Below are positions 42,685-52,211 of a stretch of 64,000 bases of DNA, in pieces. Both the position numbers and the translations under genes were made by a program. Origin of the DNA: Pelagimonas phthalicica (GTDB taxonomy: Bacteria; Pseudomonadota; Alphaproteobacteria; Rhodobacterales; Rhodobacteraceae); assembly GCF_004364805.1 (NCBI RefSeq), contig NZ_SOAP01000004.1, positions 124,001 to 188,000 of the forward strand, in the 5' to 3' direction. Each line of letters starts with the position of its first letter. Positions within the stretch are counted from its first letter, which is position 1. The notes under the pieces are model-generated. The model was not told the DNA's origin and searched no databases. It worked only from the letters and a program-made list of their open reading frames with translations.

Positions 42685-44341
42685 GATGCGCGCGCCTGAA
42701 ACCGTCATGACCCTGTCGCGGCTTGGCTCATTGCACCAATGCCGCCTCAGCTTTATGCGCCAATTGACCCGCCGCATGGCGCGCGAGGGCTGGGCCTTCA
42801 CCCGCCGCGCATTCCAGATCGACGCCCAGGGCGTTGGCCATGCGGTCTATACGGCCCAGGGCCCCGAGCGCGCCTATTCCCTGATCGCCTTCGCCCATGA
42901 CCTCCCCCCCGACATGCGCAGCGACCGGGTGATCGCCACCGCCTGGGACGCCACCTTTACCCTGTTTGACGGCATCCCCAGCGCGGCGGATATCCAGGAG
43001 CTGGCGAAAAACGTCCCCCTGCAAGAGGCCGGGCGCGTCAGTGAAAGCTCTCTCTCCGTCTCGCGCGCCAACCGATCCGTGCGCCTGTGGGAACATGTGG
43101 TCGATGCGCTCTCCAAAGGGCAGCAACCGGCCAAAGCGCAACTGGAGGCGGTCGGTTATCTGATGCGCACCACCGCCGTCTATGGCTCGGGCAAGCTTGG
43201 CGCGGCAGATCGCGAGATGACCGCCCAGCGCCCCGAAATGCAGGCCCCGTTTCAGGTCGAAATGCTCTCGGTCTTTCTGACCCGCTGGTTTGTGCGCGAC
43301 CTTGTCGAACATATGGCACAGCAGCGCGGCGGCGACACAGCCGTCCCGCTTGACCCTGTGCTGGCCCAGGACCTTGGCATCGGCAACTCCACCGGGCTTG
43401 GCATGGCGCCCTATATCGTCAACCACCCGATCCTGTTCAACAACTGGATCACCGCCCGCGAACAGGCCATCGCCAAGGTCCGCGCCCTGCCCTCGGCCAC
43501 GCCCGAGCAAGTCGCGCTGTTCCGCGACCTTGTCACCCGCAGTCAGACCCTTGTCGCGCGCTGGCGCTCGGATCACCCGCTTCAGATCGTCAAACTGTCC
43601 AAGCTGACCGGCGACATGGCCGCGCTGCAAACCTGGCTCGCCGCGATGGACCTGTCCGATAACACCCCCTGGAACCGCCTGATGCTCTGGGCCGAGGATG
43701 TGCTCAGCGAAGAGGGCCAAGAGCTGATCGCCTCGCTGATCCTCGAACCTTACGGCGATCTGGTCGATGCGCTCGGGGCAGAGATGGCCGATAGCAGCGG
43801 CGCTTTTATCATCGACGGGGCCATGCCGATTGGCAAAATCCGCGAGTTGATCCACACCAGCTTTGGCCCCTTGCTCGATCTCGACTGGTCGGCGCGCGAA
43901 AACTGCGCCCGCGCCTGGTATGTCTCTGAGGAAAAGCTGGAACCGCGTCTGGGCGAACGCTTTGAGGAACCGGTTGCCGATTACGAACAGCCCCTCGCCC
44001 CGGCCCGCGACGCAGCCGCCGCGCTGGCAACCCTCTCCGCATGGCAGGCCGACACTCCGGTGGCGGATTTCCTCGCCCAGCATCCGGAACATCGCCACAC
44101 CATCCGCCGCGCGCAAATCGCGCAAATCGCGCCCTATGGCGAAATCCGCTCCAACACCATCGGCGCAGATGTCCTCCCCATCGACATGCTGCGCGCCAAG
44201 CTTTCGTTCTTTGGTGTCACGCGTTTTGACCCGCGCTCTGACCGTTGGGTGCGGGTCAATATGTATTCCGGCGCGCCCTATCCGCAGGATCTGACCCCGG
44301 CCAATGCCGATCTGTGGGTCTATCCGGAGGCCACGTCATGA
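42677..44341 (+). CDS. Conserved protein of unknown function, 554 aa
   Basis: Not recognised as any characterised family. Soluble, no signal peptide or membrane helices. Visible landmarks are YGSGKLGAADREM around residue 170, a long helical region, GIGNSTGLGMAPYIVNHP near 236-253 (glycine-rich, could bind a nucleotide or substrate), and a C-terminal YSGAPYPQDLTPANADLWVYPEA. It is translationally linked to both neighbours (8-bp overlap upstream, 4-bp overlap downstream), so it is probably a pathway enzyme or partner of the next protein. I recall such proteins beside DUF3726 genes. Confidence 0.8.
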   Translation: MGEMRAPETVMTLSRLGSLHQCRLSFMRQLTRRMAREGWAFTRRAFQIDAQGVGHAVYTAQGPERAYSLIAFAHDLPPDMRSDRVIATAWDATFTLFDGIPSAADIQELAKNVPLQEAGRVSESSLSVSRANRSVRLWEHVVDALSKGQQPAKAQLEAVGYLMRTTAVYGSGKLGAADREMTAQRPEMQAPFQVEMLSVFLTRWFVRDLVEHMAQQRGGDTAVPLDPVLAQDLGIGNSTGLGMAPYIVNHPILFNNWITAREQAIAKVRALPSATPEQVALFRDLVTRSQTLVARWRSDHPLQIVKLSKLTGDMAALQTWLAAMDLSDNTPWNRLMLWAEDVLSEEGQELIASLILEPYGDLVDALGAEMADSSGAFIIDGAMPIGKIRELIHTSFGPLLDLDWSARENCARAWYVSEEKLEPRLGERFEEPVADYEQPLAPARDAAAALATLSAWQADTPVADFLAQHPEHRHTIRRAQIAQIAPYGEIRSNTIGADVLPIDMLRAKLSFFGVTRFDPRSDRWVRVNMYSGAPYPQDLTPANADLWVYPEATS

Positions 44342-44922
44342 GCTTTGCCCTCAACGAAATCGAAGCCACCGCCAAAAAGGCGACGCGCGGCGCCTGCTAC
44401 CCTTGGGGCCTGGCCGAAGAGGCCGCCAAAGCCACGCGTTGGCTCTGCACCCAAGGCTTGGACGGGGTCGCCATTTTGGCCGCTGCCCTGACCCAGCCCA
44501 GTTCACCAACAGCACCCTTGATGATCTGCGCCTGTTTTCTGGACCGCGCCTATGCCCTGCCGCAAACCAAAACCGCGACCGAGGTCAAATTGACGCCGGG
44601 CATGTCGCCGCTCTTGCTCTTGCCCTTTGTGGCCATGGCCGCGCGCCAGATTGGCTCGGTTCTGACCCTGTCCTGCGCTGAGGCAAGCGCCACAACCGAC
44701 GGCACCGGGCTTTGCCTGACCGGCACCTTGCCCGACACCGCCACCAGCGTCTCGGTCTCGCTGGGGGGCACGCTGACCGCACCGCTGGCGCAAACCTCCC
44801 GCGCCACGCCTGCACCTGACAGCTGGGCCGAGCTGAACCGCCTCGCCCACCGCACCTATGCCCCCGCCACCGAGGAAAGCCGCCTGCGCGGTGCTGGCGC
44901 CGGGCTTTCTGACAATGACTAA
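44338..44922 (+). CDS. DUF3726-like protein of unknown function
   Basis: A 194-aa protein beginning FALNEIEATAKKATRGACYPWGLAEEA, which matches my memory of the DUF3726 family; the assignment should be checked. It has no known activity. The gene overlaps the 554-aa gene by 4 bp and lies 9 bp before the Ldh2-type gene. The tight link suggests the two unknown proteins form one complex or act in consecutive steps. Confidence 0.75.
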   Translation: MSFALNEIEATAKKATRGACYPWGLAEEAAKATRWLCTQGLDGVAILAAALTQPSSPTAPLMICACFLDRAYALPQTKTATEVKLTPGMSPLLLLPFVAMAARQIGSVLTLSCAEASATTDGTGLCLTGTLPDTATSVSVSLGGTLTAPLAQTSRATPAPDSWAELNRLAHRTYAPATEESRLRGAGAGLSDND

Positions 44923-44931
44923 GAGAGATCC

Positions 44932-45942
44932 ATGACCGACACCCGCACCCTGACCCTCTCCGAAATCGAAGACCTGTCCTTGCGCGCCTTGATGGCCGCA
45001 GGTACATCCGAGGCCAATGCCCGCCCGCTTGCCGCCGCCACCGCGGCGACCGAGGCGGACGGGGTGGCCAGCCATGGCCTCGCCTATATCCCGATCTATT
45101 GCGAGCACGTGCAATGCGGCAAGGTTGATGGGCAGGCGACCCCGATTGTCAGCCAACCCCGCCCCGGCGTGGTCAAGGTTGACGCCGCCACCGGCTTTGC
45201 CCATGCGGCCATTGATGCCGGTTTCGACAGGTTGATCCCACTGGCGCGCGAACAGGGCATTGCGGCGTTGGCGATTACCAACAGCTATAATTGCGGCGTG
45301 CTGGGCTATCACACCTATCGTCTGGCACAGGCGGGCCTTTTGGGGTTGGGCTTTACCAATGCCCCAGCCTCGATCGCGCCTTCAGGCGGTTCAAAACCGG
45401 TTGTCGGCACCAACCCGTTTTCCATTGCCGCGCCGGGCAGCGACGGCCAGCCCGCCGTTTTGATCGACCAATCCGCCAGCACCATCGCCAAATCCGAAGT
45501 GATGAAACACGCCCGCGAAGGCAAGCCCATCCCCGAAGGCTGGGCGCTGGACGCCGATGGCAACCCGACCACCGATCCCGAAATCGGGCTCAAGGGCTCC
45601 ATGGCCCCCTCGGGCGGATACAAAGGGGTGGGCATCGCCCTGCTGACCGAAATGATGGCCGCCGCCATGACCGGCGCAACCCTGGGCATCCATGCCTCGC
45701 CCTTCTCGGGCACGGCGGGCGGGCCGCCAAAGACCGGCCAGATGTTTTTGGCCATTGACCCTGGGGCCACCTCGGACGGGGCCTTTGCCCAGCGCATGAC
45801 CCAGCTGGTCGAGGCCATTCACACGCAAGACGGGGCACATCTGCCCGGCGACGGGCGCGGCGCAAAACGACTCGCCGCCGCTGAAAACGGAGTCGCCGTC
45901 AACACCGCAACACTCGCCCGGATCGACGCCATTCTGGGCTGA
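44932..45942 (+). CDS. Ldh2-type malate/L-lactate dehydrogenase family oxidoreductase
   Basis: A 336-aa NAD(P)-dependent oxidoreductase of the Ldh2/YlbC fold, with the family motif VASHGLAYIP around residues 44-53 (catalytic His in SHG) and NSYNCGVLGYHTYRLA. Members reduce 2-oxo acids, ureidoglycolate or the cyclic imines 1-pyrroline-2-carboxylate and 1-piperideine-2-carboxylate. A cyclic-imine role fits the aldehyde dehydrogenase partner, but it is inference. Confidence 0.88.
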   Translation: MTDTRTLTLSEIEDLSLRALMAAGTSEANARPLAAATAATEADGVASHGLAYIPIYCEHVQCGKVDGQATPIVSQPRPGVVKVDAATGFAHAAIDAGFDRLIPLAREQGIAALAITNSYNCGVLGYHTYRLAQAGLLGLGFTNAPASIAPSGGSKPVVGTNPFSIAAPGSDGQPAVLIDQSASTIAKSEVMKHAREGKPIPEGWALDADGNPTTDPEIGLKGSMAPSGGYKGVGIALLTEMMAAAMTGATLGIHASPFSGTAGGPPKTGQMFLAIDPGATSDGAFAQRMTQLVEAIHTQDGAHLPGDGRGAKRLAAAENGVAVNTATLARIDAILG

Positions 45943-46033
45943 TCACGGCGGAAACGGTTCAAATATGTCGGTGCACAAACAAGGTAAACGCCTTGTCTGT
46001 GTTTTCATGAACCGCGTTTATGGGAGGAAACGC

Positions 46034-47866
46034 ATGTCAGTAAAACAACCATTCACCGAACTGGAGGTCAAAAAAGCCTCTAGCGGTTTTTACAAGGATC
46101 ACAGCGTCGAAATTGCGCTGCTGTCCAAAGGGATCATGGTCGCGCTGGTGCTCTGGGCACTGATCTGGCCCGCCAATGCCAATGGCGTTCTGGGCAGCCT
46201 GAACTGGCGCCTGCTTGAGGATTTCAACGCCTTTTATGTGATCATTGTCGGCGTCTTTGCCTTTTTCCTGGCGGTCGTGGCCCTGCTGCCGCGCACCGGC
46301 AAGCGCATCATGGGCACCCCGGGCGAAAAGCCGGAATTCTCCAATTTTTCCTGGTTCTCGATGATGTTCGGGGCCGGTCTGGGGGTTGGCCTGATGGTCT
46401 TTGCCACCGCCGAGCCTCTGGGCCTCTGGGGGTCAAACCCGGTTGTTCTGGCCGGAGAGGTTGCTGGCAATAGCGAGGAGGCTATTCAATCCGGCTACCG
46501 CTACACCTTCCTGCATTATGGGTTTCACGCCTGGGCCATCTATGTGGTGACCGGTCTGTCGCTGGCCTATTACGCCTATACCCGCGACATGCCGCTGACC
46601 ATCCGCTCTGCGTTGACCCCGCTCTTTGGTCGCCTGATGAACGGGTTCCTTGGCCATGTGGTCGACGTGCTGGGCGTGGTTGCCACCATCCTTGGCGTCT
46701 CTGTCACCATCGGCTTTGGCGTGGCGCAGTTCATTGACGGTCTCTATGCCATCACCGGGATGGAGTGGATGATGGACATGACCGGCGACGCCCCGGCCCC
46801 CGGCACGGTCGGCCTTGTCACAGGTCTCGCGGTCATCATGGGCCTGTCGATCCTCTCGGCGGTCTCTGGTGTGGGGCGCGGGGTGAAATACCTCTCCAAC
46901 CTCAACCTTGTCCTGTCGGTTATCCTGCTGGCGACCTTTGTGATCTTTGGCTCGTTCCTGTTTGCCATGACCACCTATGCCACCGCCATGGTCGACTATA
47001 TCCTGCACTTCATCTCGCTCAGCTTTAACGCCTTTGGCCCACAATCCGCCGACAGCTTTGCTGCCTCCCTGCCCGAGGCCGCGGCCGCCCATGCGGATGC
47101 CCTGCGCTCGGGTGCCACCAATGCCTGGGGCTCCTTTGACGGGTTCAAATCCGGCCTCAAAGGCGACGCCGCCGCGCTGCCGGATGACGTGTTGCAAGCA
47201 GCCTATGCCGCCGGCGAACCGGGTCGCCAATTCGGCTGGCAGGCCGGTTGGACCACCTTCTACTGGGCCTGGTGGATCGCCTTCTCACCCTTTGTCGGCC
47301 TGTTCCTGGCCCGCATCTCCAAAGGCCGCAGCGTGCGCGAATTCATCATCGGCTGCGTGATCGCACCGGCGCTGGTCTGCTTTGCCTGGATGACCATCCT
47401 CGGCGGCACGGCGATTGACCTGGAACTGACCGGCGGCGCCAACGGGGCCATCATCGGTGCCAGCAACACCGCCAAGCTGTTTGTCACCCTCGAACAGATG
47501 CTCTCCAGCGGAGCCTTCCTGTCGGGCATCACCATCATGTGCGTTGTGCTGATCATGACCTTTCTGGTCACCTCGGCAGATTCCGGCATTCTGGTGATGA
47601 ACACCATCATGTCCGGCGGCGAACAGCATACCGGCGTCAAGCACCGCATCGTCTGGGGCCTGCTGCTGACCGCGGTGATCGGCACCCTGCTGATCGCGGG
47701 CAAGACCAATGGCGGCGCCGACCCGATGGAGGCCCTGAAAAGCGCCATGATCATCGGAGCGCTGCCCTTTACCATGGTCATGGGCCTGATGTGCATCGCT
47801 CTCGCCAAAGCGCTCTACCGCGACAGCCTGCGCGAAAAGCACGGGGAAACCGTGGCCGCCGAATAA
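46034..47866 (+). CDS. BCCT family betaine/carnitine/choline-type transporter
   Basis: A 610-aa inner-membrane symporter with about 12 helices. Family hallmarks are GAGLGVGLMVFATAEPLGLWG and WTTFYWAWWIAFSPFVGLFLARISKGRSVREF. BCCT proteins import quaternary or zwitterionic amines with Na+ or H+. I chose the start after GGGAGGAAACGC giving MSVKQPFTE; the longer frame (45965) is not conserved. It ends the cluster and is followed by a terminator. Confidence 0.92.
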   Translation: MSVKQPFTELEVKKASSGFYKDHSVEIALLSKGIMVALVLWALIWPANANGVLGSLNWRLLEDFNAFYVIIVGVFAFFLAVVALLPRTGKRIMGTPGEKPEFSNFSWFSMMFGAGLGVGLMVFATAEPLGLWGSNPVVLAGEVAGNSEEAIQSGYRYTFLHYGFHAWAIYVVTGLSLAYYAYTRDMPLTIRSALTPLFGRLMNGFLGHVVDVLGVVATILGVSVTIGFGVAQFIDGLYAITGMEWMMDMTGDAPAPGTVGLVTGLAVIMGLSILSAVSGVGRGVKYLSNLNLVLSVILLATFVIFGSFLFAMTTYATAMVDYILHFISLSFNAFGPQSADSFAASLPEAAAAHADALRSGATNAWGSFDGFKSGLKGDAAALPDDVLQAAYAAGEPGRQFGWQAGWTTFYWAWWIAFSPFVGLFLARISKGRSVREFIIGCVIAPALVCFAWMTILGGTAIDLELTGGANGAIIGASNTAKLFVTLEQMLSSGAFLSGITIMCVVLIMTFLVTSADSGILVMNTIMSGGEQHTGVKHRIVWGLLLTAVIGTLLIAGKTNGGADPMEALKSAMIIGALPFTMVMGLMCIALAKALYRDSLREKHGETVAAE

Positions 47867-47887
47867 CGGCCCCCTCACCACAAGAAA

Positions 47888-47923
47888 GGGCGGGGCCAAC
47901 ACCCCCGCCCGTTTGCATTTTTT
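47888..47923 (+). terminator. Terminator of the aldehyde-dehydrogenase/BCCT operon
   Basis: GGGCGGGG (47888-47895) pairs with CCCCGCCC (47903-47910), 7-nt loop, then GTTTGCATTTTTT. It lies 22 nt after the BCCT stop. Confidence 0.8.
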
Positions 47924-48055
47924 AAGGCATAATCTTTCATATACCCGTTCTAAAACCAGCAAGGAATTATGTGACAAACGACCAGAACGAATATAACCTC
48001 AAAGTTGTGCCCGCTTGATTTGGGCAGATTTTTAACAGTACGAGGTCGAAATTCT

Positions 48056-49498
48056 ATGCCTAGATTAATATGGGTTTTGGGCACAGCCCTTGTCACAACC
48101 ATTTCGACGATTGCAGCTTTGGTGACACTCAAGGCTGACGGTGACATTCAGACGCTTACTTGTCGCGCCATAAACCTAGACAGTTGCCCAATCGAAACTT
48201 GGTCGAAAAAACGTGCTGAAACCTTTTGCAAAAAAAGCGTTCCGAGAGAGTTTATGACCACTGGCGGTGCGGCCAGCGTACGTTGGATTCCAGATCCGCA
48301 AAAGGCTGTCCGGGCCTGCCGCATAGCCGGTCTCGACACCGTATCAATGCCATTTGCCAGCGCTTTATACGCGGCAGGCGAGTATGAAACCAGTCGCCGC
48401 ATGGTGTGGGAAATTATCGAGAATGGCCCACAACGTGACCGTCTGGATGCAGTTGCATTTCGCGGAATGCGCTATTTATTCGACAACAGTCACGCCCGGA
48501 ATCGCCGCCTTTATGGCCTGAGCTACTTGACTGCGGCAGCTAGCCACGGTCACGCAGCAAGCAATTATGCACTCAGTTGGGTATATGAAAGTGGGCTTTG
48601 CATTCGCAAAGATCAACGTTGGCCAGGCCAGGATTTCCTTGCAAATGCCGGAACCTCTTTCAATGAAACGAATGACGCACACGGACATAGTCTTGCCGGA
48701 TTGAAATGGGCCAGTCCGGGCGAGTGTATTCACCCAAACCCCAAAGCGGCAGCGGCTCTTTTGCGCGTTGCCGTTAAAGCGGATTATTTGCCGGCACACT
48801 ACTTGGCAGCAAGGTGGATACGCGATGGCTATGTGAAACCTGCAGCGCTCGGCATTTCTTCGACTGCTGCAACCTACGAAAAAAAAGTTTTTCGAAAGGT
48901 CAAAAATGCCTCCGAAACAGGAAACCTACGAGCGCGGTTCCTGCTCGCCTTGGCGCATGAAGATGGAGTAGGCACAACCAAGGACTTGCGACTTGCAGGG
49001 AGTATTTACAAAGACCTGTCAGACCTTGGCCTTGGCTATGCGACAGATCGTTACGCTTGCTTGCATGACAGCACCCGGACCGACTGCGGCACTTTGGATA
49101 ACTCTCCTGAAATCGCAACGAAATATTACATCAAAGGGGTGGGTCTCGGCGATCGCAATTCAATGAATGCATTAGGTTGGTCTCACTGCCTTGGAGATGG
49201 TGCGCAACGTGAAATCGAGAAATGCGTGTCACTACTCGAAGACGCCGCTACCCTTGGGCACATGAATGCCGCGAACAACTTGGCGCTGCTCTACGATGGC
49301 CGTGGCCGCCTTGGCGAAGCAAACCAGGAATTGCGAAATCCGGACCTTGCTTTGGAATGGTACCGACGTGCCGCAGCCCTTGGTAATCGATGCGCGGTTG
49401 TTTCAGTCGCACATAGAAGCAGCGATAACGGAGAAGTCGACCAATACGAAGCACTGTCAATTGCGCAAGACAAGGACGGCCGATTTGGGGGATGCTAG
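48056..49498 (+). CDS. Sel1-like repeat protein with N-terminal membrane anchor
   Basis: A 480-aa protein with a hydrophobic segment at residues about 4-24 (LIWVLGTALVTTISTIAALV), then a region with cysteines and several Sel1-type helical repeats (for example AAASHGHAASNYALSWVYESG, GNLRARFLLALAHEDGVG, LGDRNSMNALGWSHCLG, LGHMNAANNLALLYDG, WYRRAAALGNRC). Sel1 proteins act in protein-protein assembly, often at the envelope. Codon use is AT-richer than in neighbours, consistent with acquisition. The start at 48056 follows CGAGG. Confidence 0.8.
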   Translation: MPRLIWVLGTALVTTISTIAALVTLKADGDIQTLTCRAINLDSCPIETWSKKRAETFCKKSVPREFMTTGGAASVRWIPDPQKAVRACRIAGLDTVSMPFASALYAAGEYETSRRMVWEIIENGPQRDRLDAVAFRGMRYLFDNSHARNRRLYGLSYLTAAASHGHAASNYALSWVYESGLCIRKDQRWPGQDFLANAGTSFNETNDAHGHSLAGLKWASPGECIHPNPKAAAALLRVAVKADYLPAHYLAARWIRDGYVKPAALGISSTAATYEKKVFRKVKNASETGNLRARFLLALAHEDGVGTTKDLRLAGSIYKDLSDLGLGYATDRYACLHDSTRTDCGTLDNSPEIATKYYIKGVGLGDRNSMNALGWSHCLGDGAQREIEKCVSLLEDAATLGHMNAANNLALLYDGRGRLGEANQELRNPDLALEWYRRAAALGNRCAVVSVAHRSSDNGEVDQYEALSIAQDKDGRFGGC

Positions 49499-50017
49499 GG
49501 GCAGCATGAGCGTTCAATCAAAACGTGTCACAGCTCCCCCTAGAACTTTATTTCCCCACCTCACAAGATTTTGAGCGTCATTTGGCCCCTCAAATCCGGG
49601 GCCCCAAAGGGCAAGGGGGCAATCTCCCCCAAACTCGGGCAGAATCGGACAGATTGCCTTCTGCGGGGGCTTAAGGGGGTGCGAAACCACCCTGGGCAAT
49701 CCCCCCAAAACAGGGTGGGAATCGGACGGATTGGGGTTTAACAAAGGGTGAATCCACCACCGTTAACCCAGCGTACGCATTCCTCGCCAAATCTCCATTT
49801 CGCCCTTGCTTTAAAGGCTCTGCGCGCCTATACGAGCCCATCTTTTACGGCATCGGGGCGACTCGGGGCCGTGTTGGATATGGGGTCCTGATCCGGGGCC
49901 CCGCCGCTCGAAAGAGTGAAACAAAGAAAAGCTGATGTATCTTTTTCCTTTTGGGATCAAAGCGCTACACCAGACATCATCCGCGGGAAAACCGCGCGTA
50001 ACATAGGAGATGGTCAG
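49499..50017. other. Long non-coding gap with GC-rich inverted repeats before rplS
   Basis: 519 bp without a supported gene. GGCAATCT (49618-49625) pairs with AGATTGCC (49651-49658), and CCACCCTG (49687-49694) with CAGGGTGG (49711-49718). The two blocks are also directly related: GGGCAATC-CCCCC-AAA followed by GAATCGGAC-x-GATTG in each. They look like a decayed tandem duplication. The rplS promoter lies to the right. Confidence 0.6.
49806..49834 (+). promoter_or_regulatory. Candidate sigma-70 promoter of rplS-rpmE
   Basis: TTGCTT (49806-49811) and TATACG (49829-49834) are separated by 17 nt, 183 bp before the rplS start. Spacing and hexamers fit the housekeeping consensus. Confidence 0.5.
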
Positions 50018-50398
50018 ATGGATCTGATCGCACAATTGGAAGCGGAGCAAATCGCTGCGCTGGGGAAAGACATTCCCGATTTCAAAGCTGGCGACACCGT
50101 TCGCGTCGGCTTCAAAGTAACCGAAGGCACCCGCACCCGCGTCCAGAACTACGAGGGCGTCTGCATTTCTCGTAAGAATGGCAAGGGGATAGCCGGTTCT
50201 TTCACCGTTCGGAAAATCTCCTTCGGTGAAGGTGTTGAGCGTGTTTTCCCGCTGTTTTCCACCAATATCGAGTACATCGAAGTCGTGCGCCGCGGTCGTG
50301 TCCGCCGTGCGAAGCTGTACTACCTGCGTTCGCGTCGTGGTAAGTCCGCGCGTATCGCCGAAGACACCACTTATAAGCCCTTGAAAGCCAAGGCATAA
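50018..50398 (+). CDS. rplS: 50S ribosomal protein L19
   Basis: A 126-aa protein at the 30S-50S interface. It carries the L19 pattern [56 protein letters not shown]. The start [11 protein letters not shown] follows GGAGAT; the upstream frame (49916) is not conserved. It forms an operon with rpmE, 11 bp downstream. Confidence 0.98.
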   Translation: MDLIAQLEAEQIAALGKDIPDFKAGDTVRVGFKVTEGTRTRVQNYEGVCISRKNGKGIAGSFTVRKISFGEGVERVFPLFSTNIEYIEVVRRGRVRRAKLYYLRSRRGKSARIAEDTTYKPLKAKA

Positions 50399-50409
50399 GG
50401 AGAGACGAG

Positions 50410-50631
50410 ATGAAAAAAGATCTGCATCCTGAATACCACCTCGTCACCGTCAAAATGACCGACGGCTCCACCTTCCAGACCCGCACCACATGGGGCAAAG
50501 AAGGCGACCAGCTGGCGCTGGACATCGACCCGTCTGTGCACCCTGCCTGGACCGGTGGCAACTCCCGTCTACTCGACCAGGGCGGCCGTGTATCCAAGTT
50601 CAAAAAGAAATACGAAGGTCTTGGTTTCTAA
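50410..50631 (+). CDS. rpmE: 50S ribosomal protein L31
   Basis: A 73-aa L31 protein. It begins [20 protein letters not shown] and has the conserved [13 protein letters not shown] and [10 protein letters not shown]. It lacks the CxxC zinc pair of type A L31, so it is the cysteine-free form. AAGGAGAG precedes the start. Confidence 0.97.
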   Translation: MKKDLHPEYHLVTVKMTDGSTFQTRTTWGKEGDQLALDIDPSVHPAWTGGNSRLLDQGGRVSKFKKKYEGLGF

Positions 50632-50656
50632 GCCAAAATCCCTTTGGATTGCTGTC

Positions 50657-50685
50657 AAACGCCGCCCTATTCGGGCGGCGTTTTT
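50657..50685 (+). terminator. Terminator of rplS-rpmE
   Basis: AAACGCCGCCC pairs with GGGCGGCGTTT (11 bp, loop TATTC), then a T-run. 25 nt after the rpmE stop. Confidence 0.9.
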
Positions 50686-50701
50686 CATGACCTCTTCTTG
50701 G

Positions 50702-52000
50702 CTATGGCTTGGTTTTCAACGGCAACCAAATCTCGGCCACAGTCCCGCTCGTTTCGCTAAGCAAACGGATCGCCCCGCCGTGATCACGCGCGAACCCCAA
50801 AACCATAGGCAAGCCCAACCCAGTGCCCTGCCCCGGCGGTTTGGTACTGTGGAACGGCTGCACCACGCGCGGCAGGTCTTGCTTGGCGATACCAGTGCCG
50901 GTGTCATGCACCGAGATCACGCCATAAGCCCCCGGCTCGATATCTTCTCCATCGGCCATGACCATGCGACCATCCGAGGTTTGCAACTGGGTCACCACCT
51001 TTAACTGCCCGCCCTCCGGCATGGCGTCCACGGCGTTGGAAACCAAGCCAAAAAGGGCGGTCAAAAGATGCGGTTTATCGACATAGACCGGCATCTCGGA
51101 TCCATCGGATTTCATTTCAAATTCAACATGTTCCGGAACCAGCCGCCGAACAAGATCCGCCATCTCGGCTGCGCTGTCGGATAGATCGGTTTCGACCCGG
51201 AAGAAGGGGGCCTTTCGCGCATATATCAAAAGCTGTTTCACCTCAGCTTCAGCCCTTTTCGCCGCATCATGGGCCTCTTTCAGGACCGCGTTTTTCTCTG
51301 CACCGTCCTCCAGCTCATGTGACAATTCCAAGTTGCCCAGAATAGCCGTCAGCAAATTGTTGAAATCATGCGCCACGCCCCCCGCCAACTCTCCGATCGC
51401 GGCCATTTTTTCGCGTTGGACGGCTTGTTCCGCCGCCGCGATGGATGCGAGTGTCGCCTGTCGCGACAGGATCAGGGCCTGTGCCAAATACCCGGTCAGG
51501 ACAAAATTCACCATCAGACTAACCCAATGGGACACAGAGGTCTCAAGGGCAGGTCTGTAAATAAAAACAGCGACATACATGCAGCAAACGACCAGCAATT
51601 CTCCAGCCACAAGATAGCCGATTGTATCTCCGCGCCGCACAAGGAACACCAGCACCGTGGCCATCAAGGTTGAGCCAACAAACACCAAGGTTGCGTCCGA
51701 TTGGGCGGCCATCATCGCTGGCATCCATAAGAACGAGATCAACACGAATAGAAAGAGAAGGCAGGCGATCCGCACATCCCAGATCGAGCTTTCCTCATCG
51801 CGGGAGGCCAAGAACAGATAGTAAAGAACATGGGCCAAACAAAAACCTATGGGCCAAAGCCAAGAGACTTCCCAACCTGTGTGCCAATAAAGAACCGCGG
51901 CACCAAAAACTATTCCTACAAATCGCAAAACCAGCTCGGGCTTTGCCCCATACTCCACCTGGTACAGGCGGTTGATTTCTTTACGGTATTCTGTCGTCAT
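50702..52000 (-). CDS. Membrane sensor histidine kinase
   Basis: A 432-aa kinase with six hydrophobic segments in residues 24-180, then a coiled linker and a HisKA/HATPase pair. His211 in GGVAHDFNNLLTAILGN is the phosphorylation site; the N box is FGLVSNAVDAMPEGG, and G boxes are VHDTGTGI and GQGTGLGLPMVLGFARDHGG. The H-box is of the HWE/NtrB-like GGVAHDFNNLL kind. No response regulator lies beside it, so it is an orphan whose partner is elsewhere. The membrane domain likely is the sensor. Confidence 0.9.
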   Translation of the reverse strand: MTTEYRKEINRLYQVEYGAKPELVLRFVGIVFGAAVLYWHTGWEVSWLWPIGFCLAHVLYYLFLASRDEESSIWDVRIACLLFLFVLISFLWMPAMMAAQSDATLVFVGSTLMATVLVFLVRRGDTIGYLVAGELLVVCCMYVAVFIYRPALETSVSHWVSLMVNFVLTGYLAQALILSRQATLASIAAAEQAVQREKMAAIGELAGGVAHDFNNLLTAILGNLELSHELEDGAEKNAVLKEAHDAAKRAEAEVKQLLIYARKAPFFRVETDLSDSAAEMADLVRRLVPEHVEFEMKSDGSEMPVYVDKPHLLTALFGLVSNAVDAMPEGGQLKVVTQLQTSDGRMVMADGEDIEPGAYGVISVHDTGTGIAKQDLPRVVQPFHSTKPPGQGTGLGLPMVLGFARDHGGAIRLLSETSGTVAEIWLPLKTKP

Positions 52001-52211
52001 TTAGGGTCTCTTGACTCCGCCTTTCTCGCCAAAAGGTGCGCTCGGAGACCCTTAACAACTCACATTGTTACGGAGCGCACTTTACCAAAGTAATTTTATT
52101 TCAGGCTACACCGAACATGTGATCTGGGCAATTGATTTGATGGATGGTTCAATCTGGACATGCCCAGGACGAGATGCGACGTTTGATCAAATGCAACCAG
52201 GGAGTCGCAAA

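Noticed and set aside
42728-44125. 465-residue minus-strand open frame
   Set aside because: Antisense of the 554-aa gene, with low-complexity composition and no ribosome site.
49811-50050. 79-residue minus-strand frame upstream of rplS
   Set aside because: Overlaps the rplS promoter and start region; no ribosome site or conservation.
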